The position numbers and the translations under genes were made by a program. A DNA stretch of 64,000 bases from Alteriqipengyuania lutimaris (GTDB lineage Bacteria; Pseudomonadota; Alphaproteobacteria; Sphingomonadales; Sphingomonadaceae): contig NZ_QRBB01000001.1 of assembly GCF_003363135.1 (NCBI RefSeq), forward strand, positions 1,772,501 to 1,836,500, in the 5' to 3' direction. The stretch's first letter is position 1. Each line of letters opens with the position of its first letter. Of this stretch, positions 8,968-18,583 are shown in pieces. The notes under the pieces are model-generated. The model searched no databases. It was not told where the DNA came from and was given only the letters and a program-made list of their open reading frames with translations.

Positions 8968-9231
8968 CTATTCCGGGGGGAGGTCGAACGGGTCGTCTTC
9001 GCGCTCTTCCGAACGCGTGCGCAGCTCTGCATCGCGTTCGGGCACCGCGATGACATCGGGTTCGAGGAGTTCTTCGGCGGTCGGGCGAACCTCGCTGCCA
9101 TAGGCGGGCGGCGGCAGGCTCGCGCCCTCGGGCGGGGCGAGTTCGGCGCGCTGGCCGCACGCGGCGAGAGTCGCGGCGAGCGCGATGCAGGAGGCAAGGG
9201 GGAGGAAGCGTTTGCGCATCGGTGGCATCAT
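8968..9231 (-). CDS. Small LptM-like lipoprotein
   Basis: An 87-residue protein (or 83 from the internal MRKRF). It has a positively charged start, a hydrophobic segment and a lipobox LAAC with C25 as the predicted lipidated residue. The mature part begins CGQRAELAPPEG, resembling the CGQ(K/R)xxLxxP start of LptM/YifL, a small lipoprotein that helps mature the LptD translocon and is commonly encoded beside lysA or dapF. The rest is acidic, Pro/Glu-rich and probably disordered. Assignment as LptM-like rests on this short motif and on being adjacent to lysA. Confidence 0.72.
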   Translation of the reverse strand: MMPPMRKRFLPLASCIALAATLAACGQRAELAPPEGASLPPPAYGSEVRPTAEELLEPDVIAVPERDAELRTRSEEREDDPFDLPPE

Positions 9232-9238
9232 CGGTTCG

Positions 9239-10609
9239 TTAGAGGCGCAGCGCGTCGCGCGCGGCCTTCACCTGCTCGCGTACCCGATCGGGCGCGGTCC
9301 CGCCATAGCTGCGGCGCGAGGCGACCGATCCCTCCAGCGTGAGGTGGCTCAGCGCTTGCGGAGTCACGCGCGGGTCGATCGCGGCGAGATCCTCCTCCGT
9401 CAGCTCGGCCAGCGCGCAACCCTTTGTGTCGGCGCGCGCCACGGCCGCGCCGGTGATGTGGTGCGCCTCGCGGAAGGGCACGCCCGCCTCGCGCACCAGC
9501 CAGTCGGCGAGGTCGGTCGCGGTGGCATGGCCGCTGCTCGCGAGCTCCAGCATGCGATCGGTGTTGAACGCGGCACCCGCGATCATCCCTTCCATGCTCG
9601 CCAGCGAGAGCACCAGCAGGCCGTGCGCCTCGAACACCGGCGGCTTGTCGTCCTGCATGTCCTTCGCATAGGCGAGCGGCAGGCCCTTCATCGTGATCGA
9701 AAGCGCGGTCGCCGCGCCGATGATCCGGCCCGCATGGCCGCGCACCAGTTCGGCCGCGTCGGGGTTCTTCTTCTGCGGCATGATCGAGCTGCCGGTGGAG
9801 AGGCTGTCCGGCAGGCGGATGAAGCCGAAGGGCTGGCTCGCCCAGATGATGATTTCCTCCGCCAGCCGCGAGAGGTGGATGCTCGCGATGCTGGCCGCGT
9901 GGAGGTAATCCATCGCGAAGTCGCGGTCGGACACCGTGTCGAGGCTGTTGGCGGTGGGGCGTGCGAAGCCCAGTGCCTTCGCGGTCGCCTCGCGGTCGAG
10001 GTCGAACCCGGTGCCCGCCAGCGCGGCGGCGCCCAGCGGGCATTCGTCGAGCCGCTCTTTCGCCGACGCGAACCGCATCCGGTCGCGCCGCAGCATTTCG
10101 TAATAGGCCATCAGGTGGTGGCCCAGCGTGACCGGCTGTGCGGCCTGCAGATGGGTGAAGCCGGGCATGATGTCGGCCGCGTGCTCGTCGGCACGCGTGA
10201 CAAGCGCCGCCTGCACCGCGGCGAGCCCGGCGTCGATCTCGTCGATGGCCTCGCGGGTCCACAGCTTGAAATCGGTCGCAACCTGGTCGTTGCGGCTGCG
10301 CGCGGTGTGCAGGCGCCCCGCGACCGGGCCGACCAGCTCGGTCAGGCGCGATTCCACCGTCATGTGGATGTCTTCGAGGTCCCAGTCCTCGGGCACGCCG
10401 TCGCGCTCGTACTCGGCAGCGATCGCTTGCAGGCCATCGTCGATGGTCTGCGCATCCTCGGCGGAGAGGATGCCCTGCGCCGCCAGCATGCTCACATGCG
10501 CGCGGCTGCCCGCGATATCCTGCCGCCACAGCGCCTTGTCGAAGGGGATCGAGGCATTGATTTCGCGCATGATGGCACTAGGCCCGTCGGCGAAGCGGCC
10601 GCCCCACAT
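9239..10609 (-). CDS. argH: Argininosuccinate lyase
   Basis: Splits argininosuccinate into arginine and fumarate. It shows the fumarase/aspartase superfamily signature [12 protein letters not shown], the TARSRNDQ segment and the conserved start [15 protein letters not shown] chose the ATG at 10609 that opens this conserved start (456 residues). An in-frame ATG at 10657 would add 16 residues but overlap the divergent lipoprotein gene, which begins at 10641; neither has a strong ribosome site. Stop and next start (lipoprotein, 9231) are 7 nt apart. Confidence 0.94.
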   Translation of the reverse strand: MWGGRFADGPSAIMREINASIPFDKALWRQDIAGSRAHVSMLAAQGILSAEDAQTIDDGLQAIAAEYERDGVPEDWDLEDIHMTVESRLTELVGPVAGRLHTARSRNDQVATDFKLWTREAIDEIDAGLAAVQAALVTRADEHAADIMPGFTHLQAAQPVTLGHHLMAYYEMLRRDRMRFASAKERLDECPLGAAALAGTGFDLDREATAKALGFARPTANSLDTVSDRDFAMDYLHAASIASIHLSRLAEEIIIWASQPFGFIRLPDSLSTGSSIMPQKKNPDAAELVRGHAGRIIGAATALSITMKGLPLAYAKDMQDDKPPVFEAHGLLVLSLASMEGMIAGAAFNTDRMLELASSGHATATDLADWLVREAGVPFREAHHITGAAVARADTKGCALAELTEEDLAAIDPRVTPQALSHLTLEGSVASRRSYGGTAPDRVREQVKAARDALRL

Positions 10610-10640
10610 CGCGTTGCCGCGCCCTGCGCTGGAGGTTCCC

Positions 10641-11222
10641 GTGTCTCGATCTGCCATTCTGCCTGCGCTCGCCGCCATTCTGATAGTGAGCGGGTGCGAT
10701 AGGGAGCCGGACCCGGCCCCGCAAGAGAGCGAGCGCACCGGCACCGGAGAGGCCGCCGCCACGGGCGAAATCGACCGCAGCTTCGCGGGCGAGCTGATGC
10801 CCGCCGCCAATCTCGTGAACCCGGCGGACGAGGTGCTCAATCTCGGCGCGTTGCAGGGGCGCCCGGTGCTCGTGAACCTGTGGGCCACGTGGTGCGCGCC
10901 GTGCGTAAAGGAAATGCCGCTGCTCGACGAGCTGGCGGCGGATTACGGCGGCGCGCTGAACGTGGTGACCGTCAGCCAGGATATGGAGGGCCCGGCCAAG
11001 GTCGCTGCCTTCTTCGAGGAAAACGGGCTGGAAAACCTGCCGCAATGGATCGACCCGCAGCTGGCGCTGGGCGAAGCGATCGGCGCATCGACGCTGCCGA
11101 CGACCGTGCTCTACGACCGGCAGGGGCAGGAGGTGTGGCGCGTCACCGGCGACTACGACTGGGCGAGCGAAGAGGCGCGCGCGGCGATCGAGGAAGTGGT
11201 GGAAACGCCGCAGGTGCCCTAG
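10641..11222 (+). CDS. TlpA-like thiol:disulfide interchange lipoprotein
   Basis: A periplasmic, membrane-anchored thioredoxin-fold reductant, typically reducing apocytochrome or copper-chaperone cysteines. Start is GTG at 10641 with GGAGG 5 nt upstream. The signal segment ends in lipobox VSGC (C19). The redox motif is WATWCAPC (C85, C88), followed later by a TLPTTVLYD cis-Pro region. Length is 193 residues. It is divergent from argH with about 31 nt between starts, so the promoters must overlap the neighbouring genes. The actual redox partner cannot be inferred. Confidence 0.88.
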   Translation: MSRSAILPALAAILIVSGCDREPDPAPQESERTGTGEAAATGEIDRSFAGELMPAANLVNPADEVLNLGALQGRPVLVNLWATWCAPCVKEMPLLDELAADYGGALNVVTVSQDMEGPAKVAAFFEENGLENLPQWIDPQLALGEAIGASTLPTTVLYDRQGQEVWRVTGDYDWASEEARAAIEEVVETPQVP

Positions 11223-11251
11223 ATCCCGACGGGGAAAGGCCTGCGGGGCAA

Positions 11252-11327
<76 letters not shown>

Positions 11328-11389
11328 CCGGCCCGTCATGGCGCGCCATGGCGGGAGGCGACGCTATCTAGCGTGCAAAGCTTCAAAAT

Positions 11390-11423
11390 CAATTGCCACT
11401 TTCCAATTGCCAAATTCCAATTG
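11390..11423. repeat. Three CAATTG motifs at exact 14-nt spacing
   Basis: CAATTG occurs at 11390, 11404 and 11418. The first two units continue CCA and end TTC, giving a 14-nt tandem period in an AT-rich patch between the divergent tRNA-Val and asparaginase genes. It could be iterated operator sites or a slipped duplication. Confidence 0.6.
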
Positions 11424-11456
11424 AAAGCATGACCAGCCGCGCTAGGGCGGGCGACG

Positions 11457-12446
11457 ATGGCAGACACCCGACCAGAACCGCGCATTCTCGTCCTTGCGAC
11501 AGGCGGTACGATCGCCGGGCAGGCGGGGGATGCGACGCGTGCCGATTACCGCCCCGGCCAGATCGGGATCGCCGATTACCTCGCGCAGGCCGATGCACTG
11601 GGCATCGCCGCGCGCTATACCGGGCGGCAGATCGCCAATATCGGATCGGAAGATATCGACGAGTCGGTCTGGTCGCGGCTTCATTCCGAGATCGAGCGCG
11701 CGCTGAGCGACGATGGCGTCGACGCGATCGTGGTCACCCATGGCACCGACACGGCGGAGGAAACCGCCTTCCTGCTCGACCTGACGCTGCCCAGCACCAA
11801 GCCCGTCGTGCTGGTCGGCGCGATGCGGCCCGCCGATGCGGTCGGGTACGACGGGATGCGCAACTTCGCCAATGCCGTGCGCGTGGCGGGCGATCCCGAC
11901 GCCGCCGGTCGCGGCGTGCTGGTGGTGATGGGCGACCGGGTCCATTCCGCGCTCGACGTGCGCAAGGCGCAGACCCGCGCGACCGAGGCATTTCGCGGCT
12001 TCCCGCGCGAATCGGTCGCCATCGTCACGCCCTCGCGCCTCGACTGGTTCGGCGCGCCGTGGCGTGTGGGCGACCCTGCGCGCCTCGCCCTTCTGCCGCT
12101 GCCCGACGTGCCGATCCTCGCGGTCTATGCGGGGATGAGCGCCACTGCGGCAGAGCGGCAGCTCGCAGGAGATCCGCCGGGCATCGTCGTGTCGGGGCTG
12201 GGCGAGGGCAACATGCCCGATCCCGTCCGGCAGGTGCTGCTGCGCCATGCCCGTCGCGGTGCGCTGGTCGTACGCGCCAGCCGCACCGACGAAGGGCTGG
12301 TCGACCGCGAGCCGGAGGACGACGCAAACGGCTTCATCGCCGCCCGCGCGCTCGGCGTGCCCAAGGCGCGCGTGCTGCTCGCGTTGTTGATCGCCAACGG
12401 GATCACCGATGCGGGCGAGGCGCAGCGCTTCTTCGACCAGCGTTAG
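11457..12446 (+). CDS. L-asparaginase (type I-like, cytosolic)
   Basis: Hydrolyses asparagine to aspartate and ammonia. Bacterial asparaginase signatures are both present: LATGGTIAG near the N-terminus (nucleophile T18) and VTHGTDT (T97, D98), followed by VGAMRP. No signal peptide is visible, which suggests a cytosolic enzyme. It is 329 residues long, normal for the family. The region upstream carries the CAATTG triplet repeat. A REP block follows the stop. Confidence 0.93.
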   Translation: MADTRPEPRILVLATGGTIAGQAGDATRADYRPGQIGIADYLAQADALGIAARYTGRQIANIGSEDIDESVWSRLHSEIERALSDDGVDAIVVTHGTDTAEETAFLLDLTLPSTKPVVLVGAMRPADAVGYDGMRNFANAVRVAGDPDAAGRGVLVVMGDRVHSALDVRKAQTRATEAFRGFPRESVAIVTPSRLDWFGAPWRVGDPARLALLPLPDVPILAVYAGMSATAAERQLAGDPPGIVVSGLGEGNMPDPVRQVLLRHARRGALVVRASRTDEGLVDREPEDDANGFIAARALGVPKARVLLALLIANGITDAGEAQRFFDQR

Positions 12447-12466
12447 GGCAGGGCGGGCGTAACGTT

Positions 12467-12550
12467 CGTCATCCCCGCGCAGGCGGGGATCCAGATAAGC
12501 TCTCGGATATCGCGGGCGTCATCTGGACCCCTGCCTGCGCAGGGGTGACG
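12467..12550. repeat. REP block, GTCATCCCCGC family
   Basis: The block opens with CGTCATCCCCGCGCAGGC and closes with the inverted element CTGCGCAGGGGTGACG, with smaller stems inside. It sits between the convergent asparaginase and zinc-type dehydrogenase genes. Related blocks are at 14862, 17960, 20055, 20227, 55725 and 57054. Confidence 0.8.
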
Positions 12551-12561
12551 GGGTATTTCGA

Positions 12562-13674
12562 TCAGCCCTGCGGCGTGACCAGATACTTCTCCCCGGTGCG
12601 CATCTTGGCGTATTGCGTCACCGCGTCCTTCTCCAGCATGCCTTCGAGCGTCACTTCTTCGGTGTAGCCGCTCCTGAAGGTGGTGGTGAGGTTGTCGAGC
12701 ACGCGCTTGCGCATCCGCGTCACCGTTTCCATCCCGGCGTTCTGGAGGAACGGCGTCAGCAGCCAGCCGGTCAGCGTGAAGCCGAAGCCGTAGGACGGCG
12801 TGAGGATCGTGGGGCCGAGGTCGAGGCGGCCGTAGATGTGCATCTTCTTCGCCTGGTTCGAGCCATAGCGGCTGAACTCGGTCATCTTCGATACTGCGAC
12901 CTGCTCCATCGCCTTGAAGCAGGAATCGACCATCTGCCCGCCGCCGATCGGATCGAAGCCGAAATAGGCATCGGTCGCGTCGATGCTCTCGCGCAGCTGC
13001 TTCATGAAGTCGTCGTCGGACGAGTTCACGATATGCTCTGCGCCCATTTCCTGCAGCAGGTGCACCTGCTCCTTGCGGCGCACGATATTGACCAGCGGCA
13101 TCCCGTCTTCCTGGCAGATGCGGATCAGCATCTGGCCGAGGTTGGAGGCGGCGGCAGTGTGAAGGATCGCTTTCGCGCCTTCGGCCTTGGCGGTTTCGAC
13201 GAAGCCGAGCGCGGTCATTGGATTGACGAAGGCCGACGCGCCGTCCTTCGACGAGATATCGCCCAGCGGCAGGCACATCGTGGCCTCGGCGATGGAATAT
13301 TCGCTGAAGGCGGTGCCCGGCACGCAGGCCACCCGCTTGCCCATCAGTGCCTTCGCCATGTCCGAATCACCGGTCGCGATCACCTCGCCCGCGCCCTCGT
13401 TGCCGACCGGCAGGCGCTGGCCGTGGCGGCCCTTGGCGCCCGAGGCGAAGGGTTCGGGCATGTTGGCGACGATCTTGCCGGGCGAGTAATCCGCATTCTC
13501 GAGATCGGCCGGGCCGACCAGCAGCGCAAGGTCGCTCGGGTTGATGGGCGCGGCTTCCATCCTGACCAGCACCTGGTTGCCCTTGGGCTCGGGAAACTGG
13601 CTTTCGGCAACCTCGACGGTCAGCGTGCCGTCGGATTCGAGCGTGGTGAAGATCTGCTTGCCGGTGGTGGTCAT
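12562..13674 (-). CDS. Zinc-type alcohol dehydrogenase-like (MDR) oxidoreductase
   Basis: A medium-chain dehydrogenase/reductase of 370 residues, NAD(P)-dependent, quinone-oxidoreductase-like. The N-terminal GroES-like part includes APINPSDLALL and GNEGAGEV. The nucleotide-binding part has TAAASNLGQMLIRICQ in place of the usual glycine-rich AAxGGVG loop, and the classical catalytic zinc ligands are not evident, so it is probably zinc-independent despite family names. It overlaps the upstream membrane-protein gene by ATGA and so belongs to the truA operon. Substrate unknown. Confidence 0.83.
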   Translation of the reverse strand: MTTTGKQIFTTLESDGTLTVEVAESQFPEPKGNQVLVRMEAAPINPSDLALLVGPADLENADYSPGKIVANMPEPFASGAKGRHGQRLPVGNEGAGEVIATGDSDMAKALMGKRVACVPGTAFSEYSIAEATMCLPLGDISSKDGASAFVNPMTALGFVETAKAEGAKAILHTAAASNLGQMLIRICQEDGMPLVNIVRRKEQVHLLQEMGAEHIVNSSDDDFMKQLRESIDATDAYFGFDPIGGGQMVDSCFKAMEQVAVSKMTEFSRYGSNQAKKMHIYGRLDLGPTILTPSYGFGFTLTGWLLTPFLQNAGMETVTRMRKRVLDNLTTTFRSGYTEEVTLEGMLEKDAVTQYAKMRTGEKYLVTPQG

Positions 13675-14081
13675 GTTTCTTGCTCCTCTTCGGGGTCGGT
13701 TCTTTTCTTATCGGGACGTACGCGCGGCATCAGTTCGACCAGAATGATCATTCCCGCCCATACGGCCAGAGTCGGCTGCAACTTGGGTACGGAGGTCAGG
13801 TCGATCACCCCGTCGATCGCAATGGGGAATAGCGCGATGAGCGCGGCTGCCGTCACGCCGTAGAACAGTTTGTATTCGGTCTGGCCAAGGTACATGATCG
13901 TCACGACGATCGCCGCGCTCATGAACAACAGGACGGCAAAGTCATAGGCGGGCAATCCCTCTGCCCCGGCCAGCACGAAGCCCAGCACCGCGCCGAAGAC
14001 GATATTGATGCCGTTGACGTTCGCGCGATATTCGCGCTCGGTCGTCCGCATGGTCAGCGGGATCTTGTACCAGTTTGCCAT
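13671..14081 (-). CDS. Unknown membrane protein (136 aa)
   Basis: Not recognised. Hydrophobic segments at about 26-42 (IVFGAVLGFVLAG), 46-66, 72-90 and 104-121 suggest four membrane helices. The C-terminal tail is strongly charged (RPDKKRTDPEEEQ). It starts one base inside the truA stop (TGATG) and ends in an ATGA overlap with the dehydrogenase gene, so the three genes are almost certainly co-translated. Context gives no functional clue. Confidence 0.75.
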   Translation of the reverse strand: MANWYKIPLTMRTTEREYRANVNGINIVFGAVLGFVLAGAEGLPAYDFAVLLFMSAAIVVTIMYLGQTEYKLFYGVTAAALIALFPIAIDGVIDLTSVPKLQPTLAVWAGMIILVELMPRVRPDKKRTDPEEEQET

Positions 14082-14848
14082 CAGTCCCCCCGTTGCTCGG
14101 CCTCCCGATCGGGATACACCGCTTCGACGAAGTAGAGCCCGTGCGCGGGTGCATTCAAGCCCAGTTCCTGCCGGTCCCGTGCCTCAAGAACCTGCGCGAT
14201 CCGGTCTTCGTTCCAGCGACCCATGCCAACCAGTGCGAGGCAGCCGACCATCGAGCGCACCTGGTGGTGGAGGAAGCTGCGCGCGGCGACTTCGATCCGG
14301 ATTTCATCGCCCTCGCGCGAGACATCGAGCCGGTCGAGCGTCTTTTCCGGACTTGCGGCCTGGCAATGGACCGAGCGGAAGGTGGTGAAGTCGTGGTGCC
14401 CGACGAGGCTTTGCGCCGCGCGATGCATCGCCTCGGCATCGCAATCGGGTGACAGCAGCCAGGCGCGGTCCTTCTCCAGCGTCAGCGGGGCGCGGCGGTT
14501 GAGGATGCGGTAGAGGTAGCGGCGCCCGATGCACGAAAAGCGCGCGTGCCAGTCCTCCGGCACCTCCTCGCACTTCGTCACGGCGATCGGGGCGGGGCGC
14601 AGGTGCGCGTTGATCGCCTCGCCCATGCGGAAGGGCGTCAGCCTGCTCTCGACATCGAAATGGCTGCGCATGGCGAGCGCGTGGACTCCGGTATCGGTCC
14701 GCCCCGCGCTGTGCAGCGTGACCTGCGCGCCGGTGACGCCGTGAACGGCCTCCTCGACCGCCTGCTGCACACTCGGCCCGTCCTTCTGCCGCTGGAGGCC
14801 GAAAAAGGGCGTGCCGTCGAATTCGAGCGTAAGGGCGTAGCGGGGCAC
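14081..14848 (-). CDS. truA: tRNA pseudouridine(38-40) synthase
   Basis: Isomerises uridines 38-40 in the anticodon arm of tRNAs. The catalytic Asp is D52 in [10 protein letters not shown]; other family blocks are RYLYRI and [11 protein letters not shown]. Length is 255 residues, typical. First gene of a three-gene overlapping cluster and separated from fmt by a REP block; fmt-truA adjacency is common in alphaproteobacteria. Confidence 0.96.
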   Translation of the reverse strand: MPRYALTLEFDGTPFFGLQRQKDGPSVQQAVEEAVHGVTGAQVTLHSAGRTDTGVHALAMRSHFDVESRLTPFRMGEAINAHLRPAPIAVTKCEEVPEDWHARFSCIGRRYLYRILNRRAPLTLEKDRAWLLSPDCDAEAMHRAAQSLVGHHDFTTFRSVHCQAASPEKTLDRLDVSREGDEIRIEVAARSFLHHQVRSMVGCLALVGMGRWNEDRIAQVLEARDRQELGLNAPAHGLYFVEAVYPDREAEQRGD

Positions 14849-14861
14849 TTGCCTAACCTAC

Positions 14862-14946
14862 CGTCATCCCCGCGCAGGCGGGGATCCAGATAAGGGTGCG
14901 ATAAGGCGATAGGTCAGCTGGGCCCCTGCCTTCGCAGGGGCGACGC
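14862..14946. repeat. REP block between fmt and truA
   Basis: Same family as 12467-12550: it opens CGTCATCCCCGCGCAGGC and closes CCTTCGCAGGGGCGACG, with an internal spacer. It separates two co-oriented genes that would otherwise be an operon. Confidence 0.8.
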
Positions 14947-14959
14947 GAATGGTTGAGGA

Positions 14960-15865
14960 TCACGAAAGCACCGCTCCTTGCGCAATCGCACGCCCGCGCT
15001 GGAAATCTGCGGTATCCATCGCCGGCTTGCCCGCGCGCTGGACCCGGGTGAGGCGCACCGCGCCGTTGGCGCAGGCGACGGTCAGCGCCTCGTCGAGCAC
15101 GGTGCCCGGCGCACCGGAGCCATCGGCCAGTTCCGCCGCCAAGACCTTCACCCGCTCGCCCTCGTGCTCGAAAAACGCACCCGGCCACGGGGTAAACGCG
15201 CGCACCTGCCGTTCGACCTGCGCGGCATCCTGCGACCAGTCGATCCGTGCTTCGGCCTTGTCGATCTTGGGCGCATGGGTGGCGTCCGCATCGTCCTGTT
15301 CGACCGGGATATGGATCGCGAGGTCGCGCAGCGTGCCGACCATCAGCTGCGCGCCTTTCTGCGCCAGTTCATCGGTGAGCTCGCCCGCAGTCTTGCCTGC
15401 GATCGGCGTGCGCACCGTGGCGAGCATCGGCCCGGTATCGAGCCCGGCCTCCATCTGCATGATGGTGACGCCGGTGCCGCTGTCGCCCGCCAGAATCGCC
15501 CGCTGGATCGGCGCAGCACCGCGCCAGCGGGGCAGTATGCTGGCGTGGACGTTGAGGCACCCGTGCTTCGGCGCGTCTAGCACGGCTTGCGGCAGGATCA
15601 GCCCATAGGCCGCGACCACGCCGACATCCGCCTCGAGCGCGGCGAACGCGTCCTTCTCTTCCTGCGGTTTCAGCGAGGCAGGATGGCGCACCTCGATCCC
15701 CAGCCGCTCCGCCGCCGCGTGGACGGGCGTGGGCTGCAGCTTCTTGCCGCGCCCGGCCTTGCGCGGCGGCTGGGTATAGACGCAGACCACCTCATGCGCG
15801 GCATGAACCAGCGCCTCCAGCGTCGGCACCGCGAAATCGGGCGTTCCCATGAAGACGATGCGCAT
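14960..15865 (-). CDS. fmt: Methionyl-tRNA formyltransferase
   Basis: Formylates initiator Met-tRNA using 10-formyltetrahydrofolate. The 301-residue product starts [14 protein letters not shown], carries the catalytic [17 protein letters not shown] segment (Asn, His) and the downstream D of [17 protein letters not shown], and ends in the OB-like C-terminal domain. In most bacteria fmt follows def; here def lies 1.3 kb away on the other strand, on the far side of recR. Confidence 0.97.
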   Translation of the reverse strand: MRIVFMGTPDFAVPTLEALVHAAHEVVCVYTQPPRKAGRGKKLQPTPVHAAAERLGIEVRHPASLKPQEEKDAFAALEADVGVVAAYGLILPQAVLDAPKHGCLNVHASILPRWRGAAPIQRAILAGDSGTGVTIMQMEAGLDTGPMLATVRTPIAGKTAGELTDELAQKGAQLMVGTLRDLAIHIPVEQDDADATHAPKIDKAEARIDWSQDAAQVERQVRAFTPWPGAFFEHEGERVKVLAAELADGSGAPGTVLDEALTVACANGAVRLTRVQRAGKPAMDTADFQRGRAIAQGAVLS

Positions 15866-15918
15866 AAGCTGTGCGGCGACCTTTGCTGTGGAGGGGTGCT
15901 CGCCCTATCTGTCACCCA

Positions 15919-16512
15919 ATGGCATCGCAAGAGATCGAGACACTGGCTTCCGCGCTCGCTCGGCTCCCCGGGCTGGGCCCGCGTTCGGCGCGGCGTGCGG
16001 TGCTGCATCTCGTCAAGAAGCGCGAAACCGCGCTGCCCGCGCTGCTCGACGCGCTGCTCGCGGTGCAGGACACGCTGGAGGAGTGCCGCATCTGCGGCAA
16101 TGTCGACACGCGCGACCCCTGCAGCATCTGCTCCGACCCGAAGCGCGACGCGAAGTCGATCTGCGTGGTCGAGGATGTGGCGGACCTGTGGGCGCTCGAC
16201 CGGGCGAAACTGTTTTCGGGCACCTTCCACGTGCTCGGCGGGCGGCTCTCCGCACTGGATGGCGTGCGGCCCGAGGACCTTGCGATCGACAGCCTGCTGG
16301 CGCGTGTGGAGGAAGGCGTGGACGAGGTGGTGCTGGCGATGAACGCCACGCTCGAAGGGCAGACCACCGCGCATTATCTGGCGGAGCGGCTGGAGGATTT
16401 CCCCGTCCGCATCACCCAGCTGGCGCATGGCCTGCCGGTGGGCGGAGAGCTCGACTACCTCGACGAGGGCACGCTGGCGCAGGCCTTGCGTGCGCGCAGG
16501 CCGATGGGCTGA
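15919..16512 (+). CDS. recR: Recombination mediator RecR
   Basis: Acts with RecO and RecF to load RecA on gapped DNA. From the ATG at 15919 the product is 197 residues: an N-terminal helix-hairpin-helix ([14 protein letters not shown]), a C4 zinc finger (C56, C59, C68, C71), a Toprim domain with [11 protein letters not shown], and a conserved [13 protein letters not shown]-terminus. An upstream in-frame ATG at 15871 would add 16 non-conserved residues and is less likely. Confidence 0.96.
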   Translation: MASQEIETLASALARLPGLGPRSARRAVLHLVKKRETALPALLDALLAVQDTLEECRICGNVDTRDPCSICSDPKRDAKSICVVEDVADLWALDRAKLFSGTFHVLGGRLSALDGVRPEDLAIDSLLARVEEGVDEVVLAMNATLEGQTTAHYLAERLEDFPVRITQLAHGLPVGGELDYLDEGTLAQALRARRPMG

Positions 16513-16549
16513 ACCGGTGCGAGGCCGAACCGATCCGGAGAGCCGGGCG

Positions 16550-17119
16550 ATGGACGGCAGCATCGTCCATATCGTCCACGGCTACATGGCCGGACCGGGG
16601 GACCACTGGTTCGGCTGGCTGAAGGGCCAGGTCGAACGCGCGGGCGGATCGGCGCGGATCCTCGCCATGCCCGATTCCGAAAATCCCGACCCCGCGGCCT
16701 GGGACCGCACGCTGGTCGACGAGATCGGGACCCCGGACCAGAACACCTTCATCGTCGCGCATAGCCTGGGGACCGTGGCGAGCATGCGCTATCTCCAGGC
16801 GCGGCCCGAGGCGCGCGTCGGCGGACTGATCCTCGTCTCCGCCTTCGATAGCCGGCTTGCCAATATTCCCGAGCTGGACGGCTTCATGGACTGGAAGCCG
16901 ATCGCGCACGATACGATCCGTCGCGTGGCCACCAATCGCGCGGTCGTTACCGCGACCAACGACGAGGTCGTTGCTCCGCACCTGTCGATTGCGCTGGCCG
17001 GGGCGCTGGAGGCGGACCTGATCGCAATGGATCGCGGCGGGCATTTCCTCGGCTCGGAAGGCCACGACACCTTCCCGCAAGTCTGGCAAAAACTGACCGA
17101 GCAGGCAGCGGCGCGTTGA
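16550..17119 (+). CDS. RBBP9/YdeN-type alpha/beta hydrolase
   Basis: A small serine hydrolase of 189 residues. The start [21 protein letters not shown] matches the family opening (oxyanion HGY, then HW; quoted within 20 residues as [13 protein letters not shown]). The nucleophile is S72 in VAHSLGT; the acid and base are likely D of TNDEVV and H of RGGHFL. Natural substrates of this family are mostly unknown. The start codon was chosen because the conserved N-terminus begins there and GGAG precedes it. Confidence 0.88.
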   Translation: MDGSIVHIVHGYMAGPGDHWFGWLKGQVERAGGSARILAMPDSENPDPAAWDRTLVDEIGTPDQNTFIVAHSLGTVASMRYLQARPEARVGGLILVSAFDSRLANIPELDGFMDWKPIAHDTIRRVATNRAVVTATNDEVVAPHLSIALAGALEADLIAMDRGGHFLGSEGHDTFPQVWQKLTEQAAAR

Positions 17120-17150
17120 ACTGATTGCAATTGCAGCTTATCTGGCGTGC

Positions 17151-17723
17151 ATGGCTATCCGCGAAATCCTCGAAGTGCCGGACCCCCGGCTGAAAACCGT
17201 CTCCCAACCCGTCCAGGAGGGCGAGTTCGACGACGATCTGCGCACCCTCGTCGACGACATGTTCGAGACGATGTACGCCGCCAACGGTATCGGCCTCGCG
17301 GCGATCCAGGTGGGCGTGCCCAAGCGCATCCTCGTGATCGACCTGCAGCCCGAAGACCCCGATGCGGAGCCGATCGAGTGCGATCATGACGGGCACGCGC
17401 ACACGCACCCCGCGACGAAGAAAGAGCCGCGAGTGTTCATCAATCCCGAGATTCTCGACCCGAACGAGGAGCTGGCGACCTATCAGGAAGGCTGCCTCTC
17501 GGTCCCCGAGATCTATGCCGACGTCGACCGTCCCGCGAGCTGCACGGTGCGGTGGAAGGATCTCGACGGGAACGAGCATACCGAGGCGATGGAGGGCCTG
17601 CTCGCCACCTGCATCCAGCACGAGATGGACCACCTCGAGGGGATTCTGTTCATCGACCACCTCAGCCGCCTCAAGCGCAATATGGCGCTCAAGAAGCTGA
17701 AAAAGCTGCGGGTCGCGGCGTGA
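17151..17723 (+). CDS. def: Peptide deformylase
   Basis: A metalloenzyme that removes the formyl group from nascent proteins. All three motifs are present: [10 protein letters not shown] (46-55), EGCLSVP (Cys metal ligand) and QHEMDHLEG (two His ligands and catalytic Glu). Its 190 residues are longer than usual because of an insertion at about 67-92 that contains [11 protein letters not shown], a cluster of one Cys and four His that could bind metal. The palindrome TGCAATTGCA (17126-17135) lies just upstream of the start. Confidence 0.96.
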   Translation: MAIREILEVPDPRLKTVSQPVQEGEFDDDLRTLVDDMFETMYAANGIGLAAIQVGVPKRILVIDLQPEDPDAEPIECDHDGHAHTHPATKKEPRVFINPEILDPNEELATYQEGCLSVPEIYADVDRPASCTVRWKDLDGNEHTEAMEGLLATCIQHEMDHLEGILFIDHLSRLKRNMALKKLKKLRVAA

Positions 17724-17917
17724 ATCGGGTGTTGCGAGCGGTCGTGGCCGGACTGCTCTACGCTGCCTTGATGACGGCCTGGAACATCTGGGAGTATGAC
17801 CGCTCACTCGGTTCCTACCTTTTAGGATTCGTCCTGTACGCCGTTTTCTTCGGCGTGTTCTGGGGCGGGTTCATGTGGTTGATCGAACGCCGCTCCGACA
17901 AGCGCGACAGCGCCTGA
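17720..17917 (+). CDS. Small two-helix membrane protein
   Basis: A 65-residue product from a GTG at 17720 that overlaps the def stop (GTGA). It has two hydrophobic segments, about 6-19 and 33-54 ([19 protein letters not shown]), and a basic C-terminus. No family is recognised. The overlap suggests coupling to def; absence of a clear ribosome site makes expression less certain. Confidence 0.5.
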   Translation: MNRVLRAVVAGLLYAALMTAWNIWEYDRSLGSYLLGFVLYAVFFGVFWGGFMWLIERRSDKRDSA

Positions 17918-17959
17918 GAAAGCTGCGGGTTGCGGCTTAAACACCACCCGTATCTTCAT

Positions 17960-18069
17960 CGTCGCCCCGGCCTACGAGCCGGGGCAGGGCTTCCTTTTAT
18001 GCACCAGCCATGAGGTGGCCTTGCCCCGGATCCCCTGCCTTCGCAGGGGCAGGCAAGTCCGGGGCGACG
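17960..18069. repeat. REP block after the def unit
   Basis: The block opens CGTCGCCCCGGCC and closes with GTCCGGGGCGACG. The inside includes CCTGCCTTCGCAGGGGCAGG, shared with the 20055 and 20227 blocks. It lies between convergent genes. Confidence 0.75.
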
Positions 18070-18089
18070 AGTATTTGATTGGGCAGGGC

Positions 18090-18494
18090 TCAGGCCGCTT
18101 CGACCATGCCCTGAAGCGCCTTCACGCAGTCTTCCATGCATTCGCGGCACATCTTTTCGCAGCGCTTGCAATGCGGGTTGTCGTGCTTCGCGCATTCTTC
18201 CGCGCAGACCTTGCACGCGAGGATGCAGGCTTCGAGCAGCGACTTGATCACCGCCGTGTTGCCATGCGTGCGCCGCGCGGCGACGGTGCTGACCGTCTGG
18301 CAGATATCCGCGCAGTCCGAGCATTTGCGGATGCAGGCGCTCATGTCGCCCTCTTCGGAATTGCAGGCATCGGCGCAGGAATTGCAGATCGCCGCGCAAT
18401 ACATCGCGTGCTTGATCGCTTCGCCCAGCTGGTCGTTGTAATCGGCACCCACCTGCGGGTGCTCCTTGATCATTTCCTTGATCGACATCGGCAT
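18090..18494 (-). CDS. Cys-rich four-helix-bundle copper-binding protein (DUF326/Csp-like)
   Basis: A 134-residue protein with 17 cysteines in heptad-like CxxxC/CxxC spacing (for example CAAICNSCADAC and CKRCEKMCRECMEDC), the pattern of cytosolic or periplasmic copper storage proteins in which the Cys line the core of a four-helix bundle and bind many Cu(I) ions. No signal peptide is visible, so a cytosolic Csp3-like role is likely. The ATG is preceded by AGAAGGAGAATGCC, a good ribosome site. It is a single gene; no CopZ/CopA neighbour is seen. Confidence 0.88.
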   Translation of the reverse strand: MPMSIKEMIKEHPQVGADYNDQLGEAIKHAMYCAAICNSCADACNSEEGDMSACIRKCSDCADICQTVSTVAARRTHGNTAVIKSLLEACILACKVCAEECAKHDNPHCKRCEKMCRECMEDCVKALQGMVEAA

Positions 18495-18583
18495 TCTCCT
18501 TCTCTGGTAAGGGAGCGGAACGGGCGGGGGATAGTTCCCGTGGCGGCTTGGCGCGCTCGCGCGTTCCAGCTATGTTCCCGCCC

